Assembly (NCBI GenBank): GCA_013180625.2
Contig: SNVD02010297.1
Coordinates: forward strand, 372,001 to 436,000
Source: Boswellia sacra
Taxonomy: Eukaryota > Streptophyta > Magnoliopsida > Sapindales > Burseraceae
Direction: 5' to 3'
DNA length: 64,000 nucleotides
Under the pieces are notes generated by a model. It was given only the letters and a program-made list of their open reading frames with translations, was not told the origin of the DNA and searched no databases. This document shows positions 1-10,622 of this stretch, piece by piece. Each line of letters begins with the position of its first letter. Position 1 is the first letter of the stretch. The position numbers and the translations under genes were made by a program.

Positions 1-1
1 C

Positions 2-188
2 TATTGGAAGATTGTTAATGGAGAGGAATCCCAGAGAGCCTTATGCTCTATCAAGTATGGCGTTGAAGCTATACTTTTAATGATTGTAAGTTCTCTTTTA
101 GTATCTTTATTGATCAGTTAAATGCCATGGAACTTGCCTTCTAAGAACCAATCATTTTCAGGAAAACCCTGAGAGAGCAAATAGATAG
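2..188 (+). CDS. Possible last two exons of an unidentified gene (5' part outside window)
   Basis: Frame 2 is open from the window edge to base 85, where a strong donor (GTAAGT) begins at 86. A 76-base putative intron ends in a TTTTCAG acceptor at 161. The next exon, 162-188, continues in phase 0 and stops at TAG 186-188. The joined C-terminus would be about 36 residues and contains the string GVEAILLMIENPERANR. The other two frames of the first segment are closed by stops. I do not recognise the protein, and so short a piece with two plausible splice sites could be chance. It is reported because frame, donor, short AT-rich intron and acceptor agree. Confidence 0.3.
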
Positions 189-837
189 ATTTTAATGTGG
201 GTAATCTAAATAATGAAGTTATAGTAAAGCAATTCACAGAGTTGATGATAAAGGTATATATAGGCTTGAAGGCTATTAGTTCCTTTTTTTAGTTTATGTT
301 CTTCATGTAATCTACTTGTTAACACTACTATTGCAGAGTTCGAAATTTTTGTTGCTTCCTTTTCCTCTCTTTAGCTATAAAGAGATGCAACTATAAATGG
401 GGTATTGATGTATCTTAAGCATCCAGGGGAGAATTCTTTTTTGATTCCTGATAAAAGTTTCTGTTAGCTTTGAATCTCTTCTTGCATATTGGATTTGATC
501 ACTTTCAGGGTTGCTGATCAAGAAATAATTCATTAAGACAAGGAGAAGGTGAAAAAGAACCTAACTCATGCATAAATCATACATAAATTTGAGCCTGAAA
601 GCTACTTTTGCAAGAAATATGTCTCTAAATCTGAATATGGCACATCTGTTGGATTTCATAAGATTTTTCCAAAGGGTAGAATATCTGCTTAAAATTAGAG
701 AACATGTATATCGATGTGTTATCACTGTCAAAGGACAAAGAAAACTCTAATTAGAATATTCAAGCTTTCCCAGCAACTTTTTTGAGTTTTAACTATTCTA
801 TGGACTTTATATTTATGCGATTAGCTTTATTTTGCAG

Positions 838-954
838 CCGAATGCCACATCTGGCATGGGTGTGGCTGAACACAGCAAGAATGCATTTATGGAATTGCAT
901 AGGAAGAAGGTTCACTGCTATGTGATTTTTAAGACTGATGAGAAAAAAAAGTGA
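838..954 (+). pseudogene. Decayed actin-depolymerizing factor (ADF5/ADF6-like) exon fragment
   Basis: Directly after a TTTTGCAG acceptor (ends 837), frame 838 reads 38 codons beginning PNATSGMGVAEHSK and continuing ELHRKKVHCYVIFK, then TDEKKK and TGA at 952-954. Plant ADF/cofilin proteins of the ADF5/6 type have a nearly identical start of exon 2 (PNATSGMGV, then LELQRKK and YVVFKIDE). The actin-binding remainder of the family (about 140 residues, including the YDFDF and KSKIFF regions) is not found downstream, and an in-frame stop closes the fragment. It is therefore most likely a relic of an ADF gene or a captured exon. A functional gene would need the missing two thirds elsewhere. Confidence 0.6.
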
Positions 955-2069
955 TATATCACTTGTTGGTTGAAAATATACTTGTGAAGTGAGACAATCA
1001 ACGTAAAATATATTAGGCCTCTTGGATTTCACTTTTAATTTGAATCATAAAAGTGATATATATCGATTAGGTACGCTGCTGTGTGTTTATACCTTCATGA
1101 TAACTTCTGTTACTGCCCTATTTAGTCTTACTACACTGGTCTTTAATTAACTTGACTTCATCTTAATTTCTATTTAGGCTTTGGTTGGTTGAGTGAAACC
1201 CTCAAAGATTTCCTAGATGAATCTGTTTATGTTGATGATTGACTGAATTCCAATTGGTTCTCACACCATAAAAATTTTGATTGTAGAGAAGAAATTATTG
1301 TTTCTTCATGCATCAGTATTTTTGGCAGTCCTGTCGATGACAACATTCAAAAATAAAATACTAGAAGTTTTCCTTCCAATTTTATATGTAAGATTGGCAG
1401 GGAGTTGAATGTGGATCCGTGGGTTTGGTAATTGGTATTGTGGAGTTTTAATGCAGTTTTTGGGTTAAATGAGCTTTTCATGTTGATTGAAGATGAAGCT
1501 TGCTGTAATGGGAAATTTTTGATAATTAGTTTATTATTTAACTATATAAATTAATTATAGCAAAGCATGTCACGCTTGGATAGGAAATGAGAATCCCATC
1601 CACCCTTCAAGTTGTAATGAAGAAGAAGGCGGTGCTGGGTCACGGGAGAGAGGACAAAATTATTAAAATTTTTATTTGTGCATTTCTATTTCTAACATCT
1701 GTGAATTTGTGTTTTAGCAATCCGTGTGGCTACTCAGTGGTATCAAAAGCATCTGTGAATTTTCTGTCTTAGTTTGATCTCATTATTCTTTATTCTTATG
1801 TACCTGATTTTGAGATTCATACAGCTAGGGAGTTGCCCAGAAGCTGCTATTCATGTGCAAGAAATGAAGGACAAGTTGATTGCCATATTTTATTATGGTT
1901 CCTTATTCATGTGAATTTAATCCAACTTCTTTAATTTTATTATGTTTCTTTATTTTATTGTATTGGTTTCCTTGAATGATCCAAATTATAATTTTTATTT
2001 TTAGATTAGGCAGTGAGATTTTTTTCCCTTCCTAATTGAAAAAGCATATTGTTTCTTTGTAGTTTGCTC
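955..2069. other. Non-coding AT-rich stretch
   Basis: No recognisable coding region or complete transposon. Short open frames (for example around 1587-1772) lack codon-like composition and similarity to any family I know. The stretch may be decayed continuation of the neighbouring ADF relic, but no further ADF motif is visible. Confidence 0.5.
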
Positions 2070-2150
2070 TATATATTATGAATTTATTAAAATTTTTAAA
2101 ATACTTATTATATATATTATGAATTTATTAAATTTTTAAAATATTTATTA
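2070..2150. repeat. Two-copy tandem repeat, unit about 41 bp
   Basis: Two adjacent copies of an AT-rich unit that starts TATATATTATGAATTTATTA. The copies differ by one indel and a few substitutions. The repeat lies just outside the CACTA-like hairpin cluster and could be a target-side or subterminal duplication. Confidence 0.6.
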
Positions 2151-2169
2151 TATATATTAATTTTTTTAA

Positions 2170-2402
2170 ATACTTGGCGGTTTTTAACCGCCAAGTATAT
2201 TTTTTTAATTTTTTAACCTCTCATATTTGGCGGTCTTTGACCGCCAAGTATGGTTATATGCATATTTGGCACTTTGACCGATCATCAAATATTGTCAAAT
2301 TAACTATATTTGGCAGTGCCATTGGTGGCGTTTTTAAGACCGCCAAATATATACATATTTGACGGTCAAAGACCGTCAAATATGATCATTTTTCTTGTAG
2401 TG
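2170..2402. mobile_element. CACTA-like transposon terminus with hairpin-forming subterminal repeats
   Basis: The segment ends in TTTTTCTTGTAGTG (ending 2402), the reverse complement of the CACTACAAGAAAAA terminus typical of plant CACTA (En/Spm) elements. Inside it are four inverted repeats built on the same core, TTTGGCGGTC / GACCGCCAAA: 2170-2198 and 2355-2383 (13-bp perfect stems, 3-nt loops), 2227-2247 (9-bp stem, 3-nt loop) and an imperfect one at about 2306-2350. Clustered subterminal repeats are the usual transposase binding sites of CACTA elements. The opposite CACTA end is not found in the window, so the element is truncated or very decayed. Confidence 0.55.
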
Positions 2403-2950
2403 AAGCTAAATAAGTTCATGAATGAGCTAAATAAATTAATAAATAAACTAAATAAATGTTTGAATATTTTAACTCTCCCTTTTCTTATTGTGTTTGACCC
2501 AATTGACTGCTGTGATTAAAAATTAGAATTTTATGACTTATGGATGAAATTACCTTCTTTTTCTTTATGGATGGGATAACTTTGCAAGTTCTTTTGTTAT
2601 GACTAAAGCCATTACAATTTTCGCATTTCATTGTATGTAAATTATTTGATGGTAGAGGGCCTTCATCAGGTGCCCCTTTCTTTGATTTCTTAGGTCTCCA
2701 TGTCTTACATTTGATCTTCGGAGCCTTCGGATTATTGAAAGGCACCTCTGGCCATTCACTCTGATTTGGTATTGGGAGCGGATATATTAGTTGTATGTAG
2801 CAACATATTGATCTCTCAATGGCATCTTGTCTACAAACTAATGAACATCCATGCTCTACTCATTTGTACATGCAATTGCATGTACACATGGAATTTCTAA
2901 AACTTGAAACAACCCACATGAGCAAAAGCTTTCACTCAACCTTACAACGT

Positions 2951-2953
<3 letters not shown>

Positions 2954-3019
<66 letters not shown>

Positions 3020-3049
3020 ATAACTTCCAACTCTGTTTATAACTTCCAA
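2954..3049. repeat. (CT)31 microsatellite followed by a 19-bp tandem duplication
   Basis: An uninterrupted CT dinucleotide tract runs 2954-3015. It is followed by two exact copies of the 19-bp unit CTCTGTTTATAACTTCCAA (3012-3030 and 3031-3049) that share the end of the tract. It sits in the decayed MULE between its catalytic and zinc-knuckle segments. Tract purity suggests it is highly variable between individuals. Confidence 0.95.
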
Positions 3050-4526
3050 CTCCAATGAGCCACACCACATAACTTCTATCACCCTAGCCCACTTCCCTCT
3101 ATCACGAATAATTGTTCTAATTTTGGGTCCCAAACCTGAATGCGACCTCTTACATTCATGAAATCTATTAAATCAAAAGAAATTTAGTAAATATTAGCAC
3201 ACATGTTAATAATGAAAACTAGCATAATGAAAATAAAGTAATAAAGTAAAAATTAGCTATATGGCACTAGCCACTTACTTTTTTTGCATTCTCTTCATGA
3301 TCTTTCTTTTAATATCCTCAATCATAGACAAATATGTTTGACTTCAGTGTTGGTTGACCCATGAATTGAATGAGTCTATGGTGTTGTTGGTTGCATGGTC
3401 AACTTTCAACCTTTCATCAAAAGCGTATCTACTCCAACTAGTGGGGGGAATGGCTACCAAATATTCAAATGCAAATCCATCCACATCTTTGATCTCTTCC
3501 ATGGCAGAGTGGAAGTTTGTGGCATTTACAGCCTTGCAGGCCATCCAGAACAACGGTTATAGACCTGGTCCTATGTGCCCTCTCTTAAAATTGTCATACA
3601 AGTGTTTTCCACAATACCTACTAGATGCATATGGCCATTTTTCATTTAAAGCATGAATAATTCCTTTTTATCTATCACTCATAAAGGTTATACGCAGCCC
3701 TAATCCATCAACAACTCCTATGTGTTCAGCAAAATGTTCAAGAAGCTAGTTCTATGTTGCATTGCACTCAGCCTCACAAACTTCTAAAACTAAAGGATAT
3801 ATGCCATTATTAGCATCAATTACAATAGCAGATAAAAGCAACCCTCCTATTTGGCCTTTAAGGTGACACCTATCAAGACCAACAAATGGTCTACATCCCT
3901 CTACAAACCCAACTTTCTTTCCTAGAAATGATATTAAAAAACCTTAAAATTTTGGGGTGGTAGAAATTAGATTTGAATCTGCCTTAACAAGGACAGTGGA
4001 CCAGGGTTTGTATGCCATATTATATTTGTATATTTATGCAATAAATTAAGAGTCTTTTTTGGGTCTTCAACTATAACATTAAGGCTTTCATCTTAGCACT
4101 ATACAGTTTTTGTTTTAAGGGTTCAAGCCCTAATCTCCTCTTCAAGTCCTTTTCTAACCATTCAACACTAAGGTCATGATTGTCCCTAAAATTGTCCTCA
4201 TATTTTTTAGCAATCCAAATATAGGTGCACTCAGGCATATGGGGAACCTTTTCACACTTATGGTTAGGTTAGTAGGTCTTAATTTGGAAGGTAATGAGGT
4301 CTTATGTTTTAGAGGCATAAATCCGCCAAGGGCAACCCTTTGTAACACACTTAGAAGTGACCCTGTCTTTCTTATTTTTAAGCCTTTTTAGCTTAATCCC
4401 ACTTTGCACTAAGTACTCTCTAAGTACTTCCCTAAAGTGTTTGTAGTTATTGAATGCCTGCTCCACCCTAAACACAATCTCTCTTTCTAAGACAGGGGTA
4501 AATTTATTATGCTTGTGGGCCCTAGC

Positions 4527-5940
4527 TGATGCGTTCAAAACTAGCAAGTATACTAGTCGCACAAGTAATAAAGTGATAAGTAAGATATCGTTCCCACGAG
4601 GATTGATTCTAATTGAATTTGTTATTCGAAAGCGAAAACAGAATAAATAGGGGGTTTTGTTGATTGATTAACTAAACTCAATTCGAAAGCAAATGAAGAA
4701 TACTACAATGCAAAGTTAAATTAATTGAGAGATACACAATGAAAGAAATCTGGTTAAGGGATTATTCTCTACCACAAGATATGGATTTGCGAATTAATTG
4801 TAGAATTGTCATCCAATTACACCATTGAAATTATCAACCGTAGATAACAACAAGCTCTGTTATCCCAATCTTTCCTTACTTTGTTGTTAAATAAAACAGG
4901 CTCTTTATTTAATCTCTATCCATTAAACAACCTAGAACAAGCTCTCTAAATTTAATTCAATGGATGCATTACGATAAGAAAGATAGGTTGATCTAAGCAA
5001 TAAACACACAAGCTCGGATTATTTAACTTAGGTTGTATTCTCCAATTGCAATCTCTGATCACAATTTTGCTACTAAGGATTAGAAATTCAAGACAATTAC
5101 GGATCAAGATTTCTAGTCTAGCAATAGACAACAACCAGATTATATTCAGTTGGCCATTCCAAATACAATCAGCAAGCAATCATAAGCATTAGATATGGGA
5201 AAATACAAGCAACTTCAATTAGAGAATTGGATAACAACTTCTTGCACAATCAACTTACAAAAACCATATCAGGGGCTTTGAAATCACCCTCAACCAATTC
5301 AGATTCAGTTACACATGTTTAAGAACGTGGTAAATACAATACAACATGGAGACATTCCAGAAAATGAAAGGGAAGGGAAAAACTTAGCAAATTTGATGTA
5401 ATTCTCTTTGGATTGTAGTTCTTCCTCTTTCCAAGCTTCCTTTCTCCTTCAAGAACTCCAAGAGATGAAAGAATTCCAGAGCTGCAGCCTCTACCACGTT
5501 CTCCCCTCTTCAAGTTATGAAAATAAAACCCTAAAATGTGTTTAAATACTCTGCTACAGTAACGTGCTACAGTGTCCCGTATTATACATGCTACAGTGAT
5601 GTGTGGAATTACATTTCTACACTTCTCACACTGTTTTGATTACAACTTTCGGTACACTGAATGGATTCATAAACCGTAAATTTCTCCAAAAAGTAGACTT
5701 CGAGAGCTTTTCAACGGTATATGATATGTCATCGGGTTCATTGTATATCAATACAATTAAATCCGAGAAGATGGTTGGCTAGCAGAGGTGAAAATGAAGG
5801 GTTTTACTCCATTTTTGTGCAAGTTGCTCCAAAACTCCTACAAACATCAAAATCACACAAAAACATAAAAATACCAAGGAATATAGCAAAGAAACATGGA
5901 CGAATTGATATGAAAATGATATATAAATAGACACTTATCA
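4527..5940 (-). mobile_element. Solo LTR, 1414 bp, probably Athila/Tat-type Ty3/gypsy
   Basis: The element runs TGATGCG...CTTATCA on the + strand, with the retroviral-type TG..CA ends, and is flanked by perfect 5-bp target duplications CTAGC (4522-4526 and 5941-5945). No internal retrotransposon genes are present, so it is a solo LTR left by recombination between two LTRs. The minus strand is the likely sense: a TATTTAAA promoter-like box lies at about 5535-5545, and the minus-strand 3' end (GTTTTGAACGCATCA) resembles Athila/Tat LTR ends. It lies inside the MULE transposase pseudogene and is therefore younger than that element. Confidence 0.85.
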
Positions 5941-6799
5941 CTAGCCATTCTTGCATTGCCTACTTCATCATCTGAACTACTTATAAGTTTCTTAAAGTTC
6001 TCAACATCACTCTGGTAATGGGACTTGTCATCATCTTTTCAATCTCCTTCATTATCAACCCCAATACCCTTACTGCCCAGCCCACTATAATTATGTTCAA
6101 ATTCCACATCAGATTCAGGTCTGTATTCTGTATCTGAATCACTCTCAAGGTCATGCTCACTATGGCCCATAGACAATGCTATTGACTCTTCCTCATCATC
6201 TATATTTTCATGATTAGGCAGCTCATTTTCTACCTTAGGCAACTCTGTTTCTGGTTCATGGTCAATGTCGGGTTGAGGCAATTCAGTTTCTACCTTATTG
6301 TCTATATTTTTTTCCTAATTCTTCTTAGGTTTTGGTTCTTTTTTACCATTTTTCCCTATATTGTGCAACTCTGGTCCTGGTTTTATTTTTTTTCAACATT
6401 TTCCCTTACATTGGGGAACTCTAGTCCTAGTTCATTAATGCCTACATTAACAGGCTCTAGAGGTTGAGGTTCATTTCTTTCTTCATTGTCACAGAACTTA
6501 TAAGAAAGTGGCTCAGTTTCTAAAGGACTTACCTCTACTGAAATGGTTATGTCAGAAACACCATTAACTTAATACACATTCAACACTCCTAAAAATTGTT
6601 TGTTAGTACCTATGTGAAACTCCTCACCATTCTAAGATAAATTAACTTTGAAATTTATATCCCTATGATTAATAACTCCTAGATTATAGATCACATTTGC
6701 TGCTTGAAATAACCCTATTATACTAACTTTATTAGGGTCAACTAACCCAACTGGAAACTCACTACCCAAATACTTCAAAGTTATAAAAAAGTCAAACAT

Positions 6800-8190
6800 G
6801 GTGCTGCCATATGCATCAAGAGGTATTAACAGCCAAAATTTGGAAAAAAAATAACAATCAAATTCATAAACTTAGTAAACAAATTACATAATATTTTAAA
6901 TGAATTACATCACATTTCATACAACCTATCTAACACATGCATACAATTTCATACGAAAATAATACCACAACCATGTTTCTGTCACAGTTAGCTCAGTCGA
7001 TACATGCATGCAAAATTACACCGCATTTCATATAGCCTATCCATCACATGACTTACATTCCACTTGCTATCAAATATAAATAGCCTCAATTTTCCACATT
7101 TCATATGCAAACTATAATATCTGCAATCTAAGCAAATAACAACAATCACGTGACTTCATATGTAATATCATGCGATCTAAGCAAATAACAAAATAAAACT
7201 ACAAATTGAAGAAATTGTATAAAAAAATGCAATTGACAAGGCATACTCAAACAAAGCCAGGATAATCCTAACCCATTTGCTTATAGCAATGCTTGAGCAA
7301 ATTCCTCCAAACTACAACGAATGATAATGACTCAAGTCCTTTTGTCCATAGTTAGTCTAAGCACACAAATACTAACAGAGAATGGTGTTAAAAAAAAAGA
7401 TAAAAGGAAAAAGAAAGGGTTAGTATCAAACGAAAACAGTGCCCATGCATGAGTAAAAGGGTATTGTAACACTATAATATGCATGCATGTCAATAAAACA
7501 GTAAAAAAAAACAAAGATATCACATAAATTACACTTTTTTCCATTCATTTTAAGAAACCCCAATTTTCCCAATTTATAGGGTTCTGATTTTTGTAAAAAT
7601 AAACACATAGTAAGCAAACGATCCTTGTAAATAACATTCATGCACAAAACCCATCTTATGAATAGTATAAAAATTATAAATAATACAAAATAATATTTAA
7701 GATGTAAGCAAATGTAGTAGCTCATTTTCGCTATTCATGCAAGTAACGAAGAGCAAACAGTAAGAAAAAAGCTTACAAGTGAGGATTACGTGATGCTTCA
7801 AACAACTTTCTAATTGTAGAACGATGAAGGTTGAACGAAGATGAACAGTTAGGTCAAGAGTCAAGAGGCACAATGACTAAAGAAGAAAGCAACACGACAA
7901 GCATGGTGGGGACCAAAGAATTCAAGAGAAAGTTTAAAATAGAGAAAGTGGAATTTTTTTAACATTTAACTTCTTACTAAGTTGTTTCCTGCCCCTTTTA
8001 GAAAATGACAATTATAACCCTCACCTTTCAGGTTATTTACAAGCTTTTAACAGAAGACGTAACAAAAGGGATGTGAATGATGAATTTTCTATAAGTTAGG
8101 GGTACACTCAAATACAGATAAACAAAAGTCGCTTTTGTGTGAAATTTTGCTAAAGGGTGAGGGTACTCTGTGATAATCTCCTAAAAAAAT
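6800..8190. other. Non-coding 5' flank of the MULE, with a possible MULE terminus near 8010-8187
   Basis: No coding region is visible upstream of the MULE transposase start. The segment 8010-8187 contains short G-rich phrases (GGGGTACACTC, then AGGGTGAGGGTACTCTGTGATAATCTCC) of the kind found in long MULE terminal inverted repeats, which makes it a candidate 5' end of the element. No matching inverted copy is found left of 2485, so the assignment is tentative. Confidence 0.35.
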
Positions 8191-8925
8191 TTACAAACTC
8201 AATTTAAGCACATCAAAACCTGTAAATCAAATTAAAAATCATAAACAACGAAAGAATTTTCTAGGTTTATGTTTATTAAAGATATTAGAGTAATTTTTTT
8301 AAATAAAAATTTCATGACATTTAAATTTTCATAGAATAGTTATCTTTTAAACAACTTGACCTCTAGTTTAGGTCCATTTTCAAAATTCCCTCTTTTTTTG
8401 TTATTGCCTATCTGCCTCTCTTCTCATGGGGTTATAGAAATTTATGTTATTATAAATTTACCTCGCTAATCTTTTCGAAAAGTACAATGAATACCCAAAT
8501 TTTAGACATGGTTTGGGTTTACCTTGTCGGCCCAATCACAGTAGACACAAGATTAGTAAGCAACTTTTGGCTTTTAACCAATTTTAAATACAATAATATT
8601 ACACTTAGAAACTTTTAATAATAATTTTATTAATTAAAAATTATTTAAAATAATATTAATAATTTTTATAGTAAAATTACATAATTTCAAGATATATTAC
8701 GTAATTTTTAATGTGTTAATATAACTTTAGAACACATATAAAACTATCTAATAATTATACCTATCTAATTGAATAGATTATTCTAAAGAAACTAAAACTA
8801 TGGACAATAAACTGAAAATGATTAAAGATCCGTTGTTTGAAAAATCTAATTTTTAAACATTTCTCTTAAACCATATGAATTGGGCAACCAATCATTTTTC
8901 ATAAAAAAAAAACTACTTTTAAATG
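8191..8925. other. AT-rich intergenic stretch
   Basis: Very AT-rich sequence with no recognisable gene or repeat boundary. It separates two DNA-transposon insertions. Confidence 0.5.
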
Positions 8926-9746
8926 GGATAATATCATTAACCTCCCCTGAACTTTACCCTAATATCATCCGAAAAGCTTCTTATGTGTTAATATTAGCAC
9001 AATACCAAACCTTTACATTTTCGTATCAGTCAACCCCAACTAACAGCCAACTAATGATTTCTGTTTGTTTTCAAATTGACAAACTTTGTGAAAAGACTGT
9101 GATGCCTTTGGATGCACATGCAATACATAGCTGGATTCCAGACTTTTGAAATATGTTAGAAATGACAAAAATACCCATATAACAACCTAAAAGCACAATG
9201 AAGGCTTTCAAGACAATGCATTGCAAATTGACGAACTAGTCCTTATATACAAAACTTAAAAATTGTAAAAAATCACTTGCCGACCGTTGGAAAGTGGACG
9301 TTGGGGCAAGTTGAAATGCACTACTTAAAGTGCATGACAACTTGCGACCGGTTTCCAGCAACCAAGCAGCCTATACACCATAACCCAATAAGCAGAACTC
9401 CCATCCATATTTTTACAACACCACATCTAGCAAGAACTCCCAGCCAACTACTCTTATTAGCAAGCACAAATCACTCCAAGAACAAGCCAACTCCATTCAA
9501 CACACAAACCATTTCATAGATAAACTGAAACCAACACACAAAAAGTATAAGGGAAAAATCCTTTGCATTTCGACCAAGCTATATTCATTTGGAGGAAAAA
9601 AAAAAAGAGAAGGTCAAAGTAGTCAAAAGACATCAGAAAATGAGTTATTCACTTGAACTCATGCAGACTCAATCACTTATAACTTTATGAAAAGCGCATA
9701 ACCATTAACAAATTTTCATGTGCCTATGTAAAAAAAACATCAAAAA

Positions 9747-10622
9747 TAGGGATGTCAAAATCCCGGGGCCAGGCCGGGGACACCAGTATATCATTCCTGG
9801 GGTCGGGTAATTTCATTCCGGGTCTGGGTATATTAATTCCCCAGAATGATCCCCGGATTTTTTAATTCTGTTTTTTATTTTAAAAAAATTGTACTTATAT
9901 TTGTTTTTGCGAGCTTTTACTGAAGCGGTAGATGTAGCCTGGTGGTGTGGTACTCCCTGAACATTCTTGCACATGTAGACTAGCTGGACGTACTTTTTTT
10001 TCCATCCTCTATTGTCTACAATTCAAAAAATGCTGCATTTCCTAGCTCTTAACAACTCTACCTCTGTCAATGTTTAGACATCCTCTATTGTCTACAATTC
10101 ACTTGCCATTTGCTCCAACCTGCAAATACAAGGCCGTTATAGTCACATATGATGCAAAAAGACAAAAAAACAAAGCTAAAACAAGCAACCTGCCAAAACA
10201 CTTGACAAAACTCGACGCGCTCGATAGAGCTCGACACGACTTGATATGAAAGTGTCGAGTGTCGGATGATGCATCCGACACTCGATGTCTTCTAAAATAG
10301 ACTGATATTGAGTATCGATTGTGAATCCAACATGACTCGACATCGTCAAGTGTCGGATTTTATATTGTCGAGTGTCAGATTCTATGTTGTCAAGTGTCAG
10401 ATTCTATGCTACGGGTGTCAGATTTCATGATGTCGTGTATCAAATTTCATGATGTCTAGTGTCGGATTCCGTCGAGTGTCGGATTTTATACTGTCGAGTA
10501 TCGGATTTCATAATTTCGGGTGTCGGAGTTCATAATGTCGAGTGTCGAATTCCTTCAAGTGTCGAATTTTATACTGTCGAGTGTGGGATTTTTATTCCAC
10601 CCGGGTAATTTTGACATCCCTA
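9747..10622. mobile_element. hAT-like non-autonomous element, 876 bp, nested in the MULE
   Basis: Terminal inverted repeats are TAGGGATGTCAAAAT at the left and ATTTTGACATCCCTA at the right, a perfect 15-bp pair typical of plant hAT elements. Flanking 8-mers (ATCAAAAA and TTAAAAAA) agree at six of eight positions, compatible with an old 8-bp target duplication. The ends are G/C-rich (CCCGGGGCC..., ...CCCGGG). No transposase is encoded. Much of the right half is a diverged minisatellite. Confidence 0.75.
10236..10590. repeat. Diverged minisatellite based on GTCGAGTGTCGGATT
   Basis: A core close to GTCGAGTGTCGGATTTTATA recurs roughly every 20-35 bp over about 350 bp with many substitutions. Near the left edge an opposite-orientation copy makes a 13-bp perfect inverted repeat with a 5-nt loop (10255-10267 with 10273-10285). 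The array lies wholly inside the hAT-like element and gives it its high CpG content relative to surroundings. Confidence 0.8.

Larger units (their letters stand above)
2485..6799 (-). pseudogene. Mutator-like (MuDR/MULE) transposase pseudogene, interrupted by a solo LTR
   Basis: Reading on the minus strand from an ATG at 6799, pieces of a MuDR-type transposase appear in order. First is a diverged N-terminal region with several stops and an acidic stretch (6281-6039). Then comes the conserved block FRVEQAFNNYKHFREVLREY and CPWRIYASK (about 4476-4302). The catalytic domain follows, with GLDRCHLKG (about 3880), FMSDR, and RYCGKHLYDNFK plus FWMACKAVN (about 3640-3500). Last is a CCHC-type zinc knuckle, CENCNGFSHNKRTCK (about 2630). 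First and second catalytic aspartates and the C-x2-H block can be seen. In-frame stops occur, a (CT)n tract lies between catalytic and zinc-knuckle parts, and a 1414-bp LTR splits the gene at 4527-5940. Removing one target copy restores the frame across that site, so the LTR entered while the frame was still continuous there. Confidence 0.85.

Noticed and set aside
2942..3133. Open frames with Arg-Glu or Ser-Leu repeats
   Set aside because: They are translations of the CT microsatellite, not genes.
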